This document shows, one piece after another, positions 12,152-19,179 of a stretch of 64,000 bases of DNA. The stretch spans positions 1 to 64,000 of the forward strand of contig NZ_JAFGZD010000018.1 of assembly GCF_017165765.1 (NCBI RefSeq). The letters are read 5' to 3'. The notes beneath the pieces were generated by a model that did not search any database, was not told the DNA's origin, and saw nothing but the letters and a program-made list of their open reading frames with translations. The translations under genes and the position numbers were made by a program. Within the stretch, counting starts at the first letter, position 1; each line of letters opens with the position of its first letter. This DNA is from Pseudomonas capsici (GTDB lineage Bacteria; Pseudomonadota; Gammaproteobacteria; Pseudomonadales; Pseudomonadaceae).

Positions 12152-12861
12152 GGGGATGGTGGTCGTAATAGTTTGGTTTTAATGCGAAGGTTGTTTACCA
12201 GTTCCATTCCTATATTGCCAGGACAGATTTTTCCTTCGCCTGCCTGCATAGGGAATTCACGGTGTCCACCCAGAGTGGTAATCCTGAAAACGCTGGTCAG
12301 GGCTTGAATCAAGATCAGTAGAGCATCGATTTGAATGTCAGGAATTTTTTGATCCATTTTGCCGGTGAGGGTTTCAAGAGTTTGTCGGGTAAGGGCAACT
12401 ATATCCCCACCTTCATCGGCGGTTGTCAGATTCTCTAGCAGGACGATGCCAATTACACCGGTATTGTAATTGTTGACATTTGAGCCTTTGAATCGGATAT
12501 CCCGTCCTTCAAAGATTTTCCCCGTACAGTCAATGCCATAGTGATAGCCGATATCGGCGAACTTGGCTTGGTGTGCATTCTGAATCGAAAGCATCTGTTC
12601 TGCTCCAGCGCCACAGCCTACACTCCTGCCAGCATGATGGAGCGCAATCATCGAGTAGTCCCAGTCATTGACCATCTCTCCCTTTGCTTTATGCGCTCCC
12701 CAAAATGAGCGCTCTACAAACTCACAACCTTTATTGCGGACAAGCCTGAGAATGGCTTCTCTGGTGGCAGCCCTGTCGTTGACAGTAATGCTTGTAGAAG
12801 GGGCGGGCTCTCCGGCTTTTAATTCGGTAGCTTTCGCTTTGGAAGTAAATTGTTCCGTCAT
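12148..12861 (-). CDS. N-acetylmuramoyl-L-alanine amidase (PGRP/Amidase_2 fold), probable T6SS effector
   Basis: 237 residues from ATG 12861, no signal peptide. Seen: MIALHHAGRSVGCG (zinc ligand His75/His76), IGYHYGIDCTGKIFEGRD, the signature beta-strand of the peptidoglycan recognition/Amidase_2 fold, GGHREF (His200) and KICPGN (Cys213), giving the expected His-His-Cys zinc site. It would cut between muramic acid and L-Ala. A cytoplasmic amidase starting 4 bases after a PAAR gene and coupled to a small membrane protein is best read as a type VI secretion effector delivered with the PAAR tip. The alternative upstream ATG (12912) would overlap the PAAR gene. Confidence 0.88.
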   Translation of the reverse strand: MTEQFTSKAKATELKAGEPAPSTSITVNDRAATREAILRLVRNKGCEFVERSFWGAHKAKGEMVNDWDYSMIALHHAGRSVGCGAGAEQMLSIQNAHQAKFADIGYHYGIDCTGKIFEGRDIRFKGSNVNNYNTGVIGIVLLENLTTADEGGDIVALTRQTLETLTGKMDQKIPDIQIDALLILIQALTSVFRITTLGGHREFPMQAGEGKICPGNIGMELVNNLRIKTKLLRPPSP

Positions 12862-12865
12862 CTTT

Positions 12866-13399
12866 CTATTCCGTGAGTTCTCTGAGCGTCCGAGCAGGGG
12901 AGTTAAAATCAATACTCACCGAAATTGAGGCATCTTTGATAGGGGTTTTGATATTTGCTATTCCTGAGCTATTAGTAATACCTGTAGTTTTTTGGCCATT
13001 AATGGAGGCAGTAAAGCTTCTACCTGCTAAAGGTTGTCCCGTTTCGCTATCCACGATCCTGAATGTATGCCCGTAGGTTTTTTGAAGTGATAACGGGAGG
13101 GGAGGAATGAACGTTGCCGGCGTATGCAAATCACCGATGATTACCGTACCAGAACCGCCAATTACCACGTCACCATGGGTGCCTACAGTGCCGACCAGAG
13201 CAGCATTTTTTCCGTTTATAAAAACGGTAGTCGATACCGCAGACGTTAAAATGCTGCCACAAGTACATATGTCGCCTCTAGTGGCTGCTGCAAGTCCATC
13301 GAAGAAAACGTCGGGAGAACCGGAGGCAATCGCTTTAGTGCCGTGCCCTGGTATTGGGCAGCTGGTGGGATCTGTTATGCGTGCAGCTGGCTTTGCCAT
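12866..13399 (-). CDS. PAAR-domain protein with C-terminal extension (T6SS spike tip/adaptor)
   Basis: 177 residues. Residues 1 to about 90 are a PAAR domain: MAKPAARITDPTSCPIPGHG, then DVFFDGLAAATRGD and the repeated GTVGTHGDVVIGGSGTVIIG. Such proteins cap VgrG and carry effectors. Residues 91-177 form a beta-rich, Ig/transthyretin-like extension (FRIVDSETGQPLAGRSFTAS, then TNSSGIANIKT) like that linking PAAR tips to cargo. First gene of the module; an AGGGAGTTAG ribosome site precedes the ATG. The DNA here looks more AT-rich than the flanking core genes, suggesting transfer. No hcp, vgrG or other T6SS structural gene is in the window, so this would be an orphan island. Confidence 0.93.
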   Translation of the reverse strand: MAKPAARITDPTSCPIPGHGTKAIASGSPDVFFDGLAAATRGDICTCGSILTSAVSTTVFINGKNAALVGTVGTHGDVVIGGSGTVIIGDLHTPATFIPPLPLSLQKTYGHTFRIVDSETGQPLAGRSFTASINGQKTTGITNSSGIANIKTPIKDASISVSIDFNSPARTLRELTE

Positions 13400-13733
13400 A
13401 TCTAACTCCCTGTCAGAAATTTCACGAGGCCGATCTTATCAGGATTGTTTGAACGGTCGACTCTTGATGGCCCGTATCTCTCATGTTGCTATGCCATTAC
13501 TGCATCGCACGTGTCCAAGCTTGTAGTCCAAGTGACCGAGATGTTTCAGACAGCGAAAAACCTTGAGCGGCCACCAGGATTAACTGGGCCAGCGACGATC
13601 ACACTCGCTGGTGGTGGCAGATTTTGTGTGCCGGCTTGGCTCGGTGCTTTACTTTGGGGGGCAAAACAATCCTTGAGTACTCATTTTTTCGTCTCCAAGG
13701 CCGTGAGCAGTAGAAAAGTATCAAGGCCGTACG
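13400..13733. other. Stretch without a firm gene, upstream of the PAAR gene
   Basis: No intact gene of normal size is convincing in these 334 bases. They hold the leader of the PAAR gene and, on the minus strand, a possible frameshifted mini-gene (13546-13684, listed separately). A plus-strand open frame (13445-13765) runs through it but has no family features and overlaps the small gene at 13734. Confidence 0.5.
13546..13684 (-). pseudogene. Possible small gene broken by a 1-base insertion in a G6/C6 run
   Basis: The ATG at 13684 is preceded by GGAGACGAAAAA, a good ribosome site. The frame reads MSTQGLFCPPK then stops at once. Skipping one base of the six-G run at 13656-13661 opens a frame that continues to TGA at 13546-13548 with protein-like content (NLPPPASVIVAGPVNPGG). 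The intact product would be about 45 residues. The span of 139 bases is 46 codons plus one. Family unknown; a chance frame is the main alternative. Confidence 0.35.
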
Positions 13734-13997
13734 TTAGGCACTTACATCCAGCCTGCGTACTTTGATGACCTGACCTACAGCGACTTTACGACGTGGCTTG
13801 GCCGCAGCAATGATGTGAGTGTTTCCATCGGCATCGGATGCCACGATATTCAATCCTTTGACCTGCACGACGGTGTGGCCGGCAGCCAGGGCGCGGTAGT
13901 ACGCAGCAGAAGTGGCGCTGGCAGCTATTTCGGGAATATGTCCCTCGAGGTTTTCAATCGCTTCCTCAGACAGCTTTTTACGTGTGGCTTTTGCCAT
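13734..13997 (-). CDS. Unknown 87-residue protein
   Basis: Start ATG 13997, just behind GGAGG with 5-base spacing. The protein opens MAKATRKKLSEEAIENLEG, resembling the first residues of PhaI (MAKATLKKK), then has an Ala-rich helix (IPEIAASATSAAYYRALAAG) and a beta-rich end (VVQVKGLNIVASDADG, then KVAVGQVIKVRRLD). No family recognised. It is divergent from phaI with about 190 bases between them. The strong ribosome site and ordinary codon use support a real gene. Confidence 0.7.
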   Translation of the reverse strand: MAKATRKKLSEEAIENLEGHIPEIAASATSAAYYRALAAGHTVVQVKGLNIVASDADGNTHIIAAAKPRRKVAVGQVIKVRRLDVSA

Positions 13998-14185
13998 GAT
14001 TGCCTCCACTAGTCACTGCGTCTTAGTAAACAGGGTTTCGCTCATTTTAGCTACGAATGAACCGTTTCTGAAAAGATAGTGAGCGGTGGTTGAGGACCTA
14101 GGGTGTGCATTCTAATTTTTCTCCGTACTTTTGAGTCATGCCCCGACAAGGGCGGTTCCTTGAACTTTCGAGAGTGAGGTGCACC

Positions 14186-14659
14186 ATGGCCAAGGCTACC
14201 CTGAAGAAAAAAGTTGAAGACGATCAGGCAACAGCGTTTTCCGAAGTGAAACTGTATGCCCGCAAGATCTGGCTGGCGGGGCTGGGCGCTTATGCCAAGG
14301 CCAACCAGGAAGGCACCGAGTACGTCCGTGAGCTGATCAAGACCGGCGAAAAAGTGCAGAAAGACGCCAAGAAGGCTGTCGACGAAAAACTCGAAGCGGC
14401 CAACAGCGAAATCGACTCGATCAAGGGCGAAGTCTCAGGCGTCAAAGGTCGTGTCGAGGCGCAGCTCGACAGGATCGAAAGCGCTTTTGACCGCCGGGTT
14501 GCCAGGGGCTTGAACCGGATTGGCATTCCATCTAAACATGATGTTGAGACACTCTCTGCTAAGCTCGATGAGCTGACGGCATTGCTTGAACGTGTCGGGC
14601 CTAAAAAGCTCGAGCGTAATGAGCCCAAAAAGCTCGAACGTATCGAGCCTGAACATTAA
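14186..14659 (+). CDS. phaI: Phasin PhaI (PHA granule-associated protein)
   Basis: 157 residues. Phasins coat mcl-PHA granules and tune their size and number. Seen: MAKATLKKKVEDD, the phasin core YARKIWLAGLGAYAKANQEG, long amphipathic helices (GVKGRVEAQLDRIESAFDRR), RGLNRIGIPS, and a C-terminal leucine-type coiled helix. Ends with an imperfect repeat, PKKLERNEPKKLERIEPEH. The start at 14186 gives the conserved opening and follows a GTGAGGTGCACC site; the earlier in-frame ATG (14138) is in the leader. phaF follows after 10 bases. Confidence 0.95.
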   Translation: MAKATLKKKVEDDQATAFSEVKLYARKIWLAGLGAYAKANQEGTEYVRELIKTGEKVQKDAKKAVDEKLEAANSEIDSIKGEVSGVKGRVEAQLDRIESAFDRRVARGLNRIGIPSKHDVETLSAKLDELTALLERVGPKKLERNEPKKLERIEPEH

Positions 14660-14669
14660 GGAGAGCAGG

Positions 14670-15440
14670 ATGGCTGGCAAGAAAAAAGTTGAAAAAGAAG
14701 GCAGCTCCTGGATTGGCGAGGTTGAAAAATACTCTCGCCAGATCTGGCTGGCTGGTTTGGGCGCTTACTCAAAGATCAGCAATGACGGCAGTAAGTTATT
14801 TGAAACACTGGTAAAAGACGGCGAAAAGGCCGAGAAGCAGACCAAGGCAGAAGCCGAGAAACAACTCGACAATGCCAAGGGCACCGCGAAGGCTGCCAAA
14901 TCCCGTGTGGGTGACGTCAAGGACCTCGCGCTGGGCAAGTGGAATGAACTCGAAGGCGCGTTCGACAAGCGTCTGAACAGCGCCATTTCGCGCCTGGGCG
15001 TGCCGAGCCGTAATGAAGTGCAGGCGTTGCACGGCAAGGTCGATGAATTGACCCGTCAGATCGAACTGCTGACCGGTGCCAAGGCCAAGCCTGTGGCGTC
15101 CCGTTCGACAGCTCCTTCCAAAAGCACGGCAAAACCGCTGGTCAAGGCAGCAGCCAAGACTGTGGAGAAAACCGCAGACAAGGTCGCGACCAAAACAGCA
15201 GCTGCCAAACCGGCAGCCAGGAAGGCAGCCGCCAAGCCGGTCGATGCTGTGAGCAAGGCTGCGTCTTCGACTGCAGACAAGGCCAAATCGGCAGCCAAAC
15301 CTGCTCCGAAAAAACCTGCTGCCAGAAAGCCGGCTGCAAAACCTGCCGCCAAACCGGCAGCTTCGGCTACACCTGCTGCTTCTCCGGCTGCTGCGCCGTC
15401 GACACCTCCTGCGTCGACGCCAACAACCGGTCAGGCCTGA
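14670..15440 (+). CDS. phaF: PhaF: phasin with histone H1-like tail
   Basis: 256 residues in two parts. Residues 1 to about 140 are a phasin domain paralogous to PhaI (QIWLAGLGAYSKISNDG; RLGVPSRNEVQALHGKVDEL). Residues about 145-256 are a Lys/Ala/Pro-rich repeat tail (AAKP and PAAKPAA units) like eukaryotic histone H1, known in P. putida to bind DNA and help distribute granules at cell division. Start at ATG 14670 behind TAAGGAGAGCAGG. Transcribed with phaI, convergent with phaD. The low-complexity tail makes the length variable between strains. Confidence 0.95.
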   Translation: MAGKKKVEKEGSSWIGEVEKYSRQIWLAGLGAYSKISNDGSKLFETLVKDGEKAEKQTKAEAEKQLDNAKGTAKAAKSRVGDVKDLALGKWNELEGAFDKRLNSAISRLGVPSRNEVQALHGKVDELTRQIELLTGAKAKPVASRSTAPSKSTAKPLVKAAAKTVEKTADKVATKTAAAKPAARKAAAKPVDAVSKAASSTADKAKSAAKPAPKKPAARKPAAKPAAKPAASATPAASPAAAPSTPPASTPTTGQA

Positions 15441-15460
15441 TAACAGGTTGCTGCACCCAG

Positions 15461-15490
15461 CCCGGCCTGTTCGACAGGTCGGGTTTACCC
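15461..15490. terminator. Bidirectional terminator-like hairpin between phaF and phaD
   Basis: CCCGGCCTG (15461-15469) pairs with CAGGTCGGG (15475-15483) around TTCGA, with one G-T wobble, between two convergent stops. Only a short T-run follows (TTTACC), so efficiency is uncertain. Confidence 0.5.
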
Positions 15491-16099
15491 GCTCAAATAC
15501 TGCATGGCCAGTTCTTCGGCCGCCTGCCTCGATGTCGGCACCAGATGCGGTGTCACCAGCATCATGATCTGATAGACCACCACCCGTACTTCTCCTTCGC
15601 GACCCAGAATGCGCTGATAGTCCAGCGAGAACAGCAGGTTCATGGTGATCTGTTCCACCAGTTGGCCCAGTGCCTGGGTTTCGCTGATCAGTTGTCCTTG
15701 AGCCTTGAGTCTTGCCAGTAACGAGGCCAGGGTGCGCTTGAGGGCGTTGAGCAGGTTGCGAATGCCCCTTGCCAGTTTTGGCAGGCGCCCGGCCAGGTTG
15801 GACAGGTCCTGGAACAGAAAACGGTAGTGCGCCAGACGCTCGACGATCAGGTGCAGGAACAACCAGTAGTCTTCGGCATTGAGTCGCGCATTGGCGGGCG
15901 GGTCGAGCAGCGGAGTCAGTTCGGCCTGGAAGCGCTCGAACAATCCCATTACCAATGGCTCTTTGCCGTGAAAGTGGTAATAGAGATTGCCGGGGCTGAT
16001 ACCCAGTTCGTTGGCGATTTCCAGGGTGGAGACATTGGGTTCGCCCTGCTGATTGAACAGTGTCAGGGCGCATTCAAGTATGCGGTCGCGGGTTTTCAT
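15485..16099 (-). CDS. phaD: TetR-family regulator PhaD
   Basis: 204 residues. N-terminal helix-turn-helix: MKTRDRILECALTLFNQQG ... TLEIANELGISPGNLYYHFHGK, the TetR DNA-binding pattern; the rest is a helical ligand domain. In P. putida PhaD activates the phaC1 and phaI promoters and responds to a fatty-acid degradation intermediate. Last gene of phaC1-phaZ-phaC2-phaD, although 228 bases with a REPIN separate it from phaC2. ATG 16099 opens at the conserved MKTRDRI; longer frames run into the repeat. Confidence 0.95.
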   Translation of the reverse strand: MKTRDRILECALTLFNQQGEPNVSTLEIANELGISPGNLYYHFHGKEPLVMGLFERFQAELTPLLDPPANARLNAEDYWLFLHLIVERLAHYRFLFQDLSNLAGRLPKLARGIRNLLNALKRTLASLLARLKAQGQLISETQALGQLVEQITMNLLFSLDYQRILGREGEVRVVVYQIMMLVTPHLVPTSRQAAEELAMQYLSG

Positions 16100-16144
16100 C
16101 CAGTCTTCTTGTTTGGGGTTCGGGGGTGCAATGCTGCTGACCCT

Positions 16145-16199
16145 GTGGGAGGCGGCTTGCCGGCGACAAGGCACCAATCGCCAGCAAGCTGCCTCCCAC
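16145..16199. repeat. REPIN-type inverted repeat (family A) between phaC2 and phaD
   Basis: Twenty-two bases at 16145-16166 (GTGGGAGGCGGCTTGCCGG..) pair with 16178-16199 with two mismatches. The right flank to 16262 continues with the extended arm (CTGACTTGCAACACTTGACG) and merges with a family B half (ATTCGCGA). Confidence 0.8.
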
Positions 16200-16327
16200 G
16201 GCACTCTGACTGACTTGCAACACTTGACGCAGGCCGGGCGAATTTATTCGCGACAGGCCCATACACCCGAAGAAGGCCTGTCGCCTTCGATGACCTCTCG
16301 CGAATGAATTCGCTCCTGCTTACACTT

Positions 16328-18013
16328 TCAGCGCACATGCACATAGGTTCCAGGCGCAGCCTCCATCGCAGGGTAATTGGCATTGCCCAGTTCGATCCGG
16401 GTTTCGTGCTGGGTGCCGGAGCGCTCCTGAATCCATTTCAGCCAGGTTGGCCACCAACTGCCTTCGTTGTGCTTGGCATCGTAGTACCAGGCCCGCGGGT
16501 CGCTGCTCAGCTTGTCGTTCTCGACAAAGTTGGCTTTGCGGTTGCCCGGTGGGTTGAGGATGCTTTGTACATGGCCGCTGTTGGCCAGCAGGAAACGTCG
16601 TTCACCGCCCAGCAGCAGCGTGGAGCGATAGACCGAATCCCAGGGTGTGATGTGGTCGTTGATCCCGGCAATGCTGAAGCTGTCCACCGTCACTTTCTGC
16701 AGGTCGATGGGCGTGCCGCAGACTTCCAGGCCACCCGGATGGCTGAGCGGATTGTGCTTGAAGAAGTCCAGCAGATCGCCATGCAGTGCTGCCGTCAGGC
16801 GCGTGGTGTCGTTGTTCCAGTACAGGATGTCGAACGCGGGCGGTGTCTTGCCCAGCAGGTAGTTGTTGATCCAGTAACTCCAGATCAGGTCGTTGGGGCG
16901 CATCCAGGCAAAGATACGGCCCATGTCGCTGCCCTCCAGCACGCCGCGCTGGTACGAGCGGCGCTTGGCGGCCTCCAGGGCTTCTTCATCGATGAACAGC
17001 GTGGCCGGGCTTTCGATCTGGCTGTCCAGCAGGCTGACCATATAAGTGGCACTGGCAACCCGGCGGATCTGCCGCTTGGCCTGCAAATGGCCTTGCAGGG
17101 CGGCGATGGTCAGGCCGCCAGCACAGGCGCCCAGCATATTGACTTCCCGTGCGCCGGTAATCGCCCGACAGATGTTCATGGCCTCTTCGGTCGCTTCGAC
17201 GTAACTGGAAAGTCCCCATTCACGATGCCGCACATCGGGATTTCGCCAACTGATGACGAAGGTCTGCAGGCCATTCTTCAGGGCGTACTGGACAAAGCTG
17301 TTGGCGGGGCTCAGGTCGAAGATATAGAACTTGTTGATCTGGGGCGGGACGATCAGCAGTGGCCGTGAGTACTGTTTTTCGCTCATCGGCTTGTACTGGA
17401 TCAGCTCGAACATTTCATTGCGAAACACCACGGAGCCGGGAGTGGTGGCGAGTGTACGGCCAATCTCGAAGGCATCCTTGGTGGTCTGGCGGGGCAGACC
17501 ATTGTTGTGCAGCAGGTCATCGGCCATGTGGCCCAGGCCCTTGAATACGCTGCTGCCGCCCGAATTGAAAAGCTCTTTGACAGCCAGCGGATTGAGCAGG
17601 GTATTGGATGGCGACAGCGCATCGTTGATCAGCGAGAAGAGAAAGTGCGCCCGCGCCCGGTCATCCTTGGACAGATCGCTTTCATCGATCCACAGCCGGG
17701 TCTGGTGCTGCCAGCTCAGGTAAGCCTGCAAACCACGCCGGTACAGCGGGTTCAGGCTCCAGGTCGGGTCCGCAAAGCGGCTGTCACGCGGGTCGGGTGT
17801 GTGGGGCATGTCTCCCAGAAGCATCACTTTGCCCAACTGGCTGCCCAGTGCCAGAGCATGTCGGGCGCTACGCAGGGGATGTTTCCAGCCTTGGGAGGCC
17901 ACACTGCGCAGGGTATGAAACAGGTCTCGACCACGCAGGCCGGTAATGGCGCTTTGTGCGTTTATGTAGGTCGCCGGAGTCGTGGTGGCGACCTTCGTTG
18001 ATTTTTCTCGCAT
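16328..18013 (-). CDS. phaC2: Class II poly(3-hydroxyalkanoate) synthase PhaC2
   Basis: 561 residues; polymerises (R)-3-hydroxyacyl-CoA of C6-C14 into mcl-PHA at the granule surface. Seen: the lipase-like box GACAGG with catalytic Cys near residue 297, the Asp in AGINDHITPWDS, and the His in NSGHVQSILNPPGN; conserved NKFYIFDLSPANSFVQ. Alpha/beta hydrolase fold. Paralogue of phaC1 across phaZ. Start ATG 18013 (MREKSTKVATTTPA) gives the usual family length. Confidence 0.97.
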   Translation of the reverse strand: MREKSTKVATTTPATYINAQSAITGLRGRDLFHTLRSVASQGWKHPLRSARHALALGSQLGKVMLLGDMPHTPDPRDSRFADPTWSLNPLYRRGLQAYLSWQHQTRLWIDESDLSKDDRARAHFLFSLINDALSPSNTLLNPLAVKELFNSGGSSVFKGLGHMADDLLHNNGLPRQTTKDAFEIGRTLATTPGSVVFRNEMFELIQYKPMSEKQYSRPLLIVPPQINKFYIFDLSPANSFVQYALKNGLQTFVISWRNPDVRHREWGLSSYVEATEEAMNICRAITGAREVNMLGACAGGLTIAALQGHLQAKRQIRRVASATYMVSLLDSQIESPATLFIDEEALEAAKRRSYQRGVLEGSDMGRIFAWMRPNDLIWSYWINNYLLGKTPPAFDILYWNNDTTRLTAALHGDLLDFFKHNPLSHPGGLEVCGTPIDLQKVTVDSFSIAGINDHITPWDSVYRSTLLLGGERRFLLANSGHVQSILNPPGNRKANFVENDKLSSDPRAWYYDAKHNEGSWWPTWLKWIQERSGTQHETRIELGNANYPAMEAAPGTYVHVR

Positions 18014-18174
18014 GAGGGCAACACTCCTTCGTCAAGCCATCAACCAATGGGCTGACGCAGCGCCTGTGATGGCGGCATGCGTCGTTCTGCGCTGTGTGAC
18101 ACTCCGGTCGGGGCGCAGTCGGTAAAGCGGATTGTCTCGAAGCGTTCCTGCTTCGTTAAGTACGACGGGTTTGA

Positions 18175-19032
18175 TCAATGCCCTCGGGGTGGTGTGGGCT
18201 GTGGATGCATGACAGCGCGTTGGCGCTCCTGCTGCAGAAAACTCATGATGATGGGAGCAACGGCTTCGGCGCGGGTGATCAGAAACAAATGACCGTCATC
18301 GATTATGTGTAGCTGGGCATTGGGTATACGCCAGGCCAACAGACGCATATTTACCAGGGGGATCAATGGATCGTCGTCGCCGGCCAGGACCAGCGTCGGC
18401 TGATGGATCTTGTGCAGCCAGTGGAAACTGGTCCAGCCCATGCCGGCGAACAGTTGCCAGTAGTAACCCAGCTTGCCGGACGAACGTACCTTGGCCGCAT
18501 GATTGGCCGCCAGATGCGGGTCACGCCGGAAGGCACCCCCATAGATTTCCGGCGCAATGCGGATGACATGGGAAGGCTGGATGTATCGCCGCGGACTGGC
18601 CATCAACCACAGCACGCGAGGCTTACCCGGCACCATGATCATGCCTGCCGCCGTCGCGGCCAGCACCAGCTTGCGGCAGCGCTCCGGGTAATCGTGAGCG
18701 AACTGCTGAGCCAGAGCCCCGCCCCATGAAACGCCAATCGCATTGACCTGGCCGTAGTCCAGATAATCGAGCATGCGCGCCGCCAGCTTCGCCAGCCCCG
18801 GAAAGCGATAGGGCCGGCTGGGCGTCGAAGAACCACCGACTCCCGGCACATCGAAGGCGATGACTTCCAGGTCCGGATCCAGGGCGTCGACAAACGGAAA
18901 TACCAACTCGAGGTTGGCACCGATGCCATTGAAGATCAGCAAGGGCGTCAGATGACTCTTGCCGGGCCGCACAGCGGTGCGGATGGTATGACCGTCCAGA
19001 TCGATGGAACGGAAAACAAACGGTTGAGGCAT
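18175..19032 (-). CDS. phaZ: Intracellular mcl-PHA depolymerase PhaZ
   Basis: 285 residues; granule-bound serine hydrolase that releases 3-hydroxyalkanoic acids. Seen: the oxyanion and nucleophile region AIGVSWGGALAQQFAH (Ser in GVSWGG), the Asp in LVLAGDDDPLIPL, and the His in IDDGHLFLIT, a full alpha/beta-hydrolase triad; FRSIDLDGHTIRTAVRPG at the N-terminus is typical of PhaZ. It sits between the two synthase genes, the standard arrangement for coupled synthesis and turnover. Confidence 0.97.
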   Translation of the reverse strand: MPQPFVFRSIDLDGHTIRTAVRPGKSHLTPLLIFNGIGANLELVFPFVDALDPDLEVIAFDVPGVGGSSTPSRPYRFPGLAKLAARMLDYLDYGQVNAIGVSWGGALAQQFAHDYPERCRKLVLAATAAGMIMVPGKPRVLWLMASPRRYIQPSHVIRIAPEIYGGAFRRDPHLAANHAAKVRSSGKLGYYWQLFAGMGWTSFHWLHKIHQPTLVLAGDDDPLIPLVNMRLLAWRIPNAQLHIIDDGHLFLITRAEAVAPIIMSFLQQERQRAVMHPQPTPPRGH

Positions 19033-19179
19033 ACGCTAAGCCCTGTTGGTTAAACCGCTGGGAAAGCCGTCCTGCGCTTTTACCAGATCGACCGAGGTAC
19101 GACGGTCATGTTTGCGCATGCCTGTTGCCGGTACTTCCGTCCTGGACCCGGTAACAGGCATTCGCTGCTCTCTATCAGC

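Noticed and set aside
13445-13765. 106-codon plus-strand frame in the gap upstream of the PAAR gene
   Set aside because: Overlaps the end of the 87-residue gene and the minus-strand mini-gene; Cys/Trp-rich composition is unlike a real protein here.
15100-15430. Tandem AAACCTGCTGCC-like repeats that could be scored as a DNA repeat array
   Set aside because: They are the coding repeats of the Ala-Lys-Pro tail of PhaF, not an independent repeat or CRISPR.
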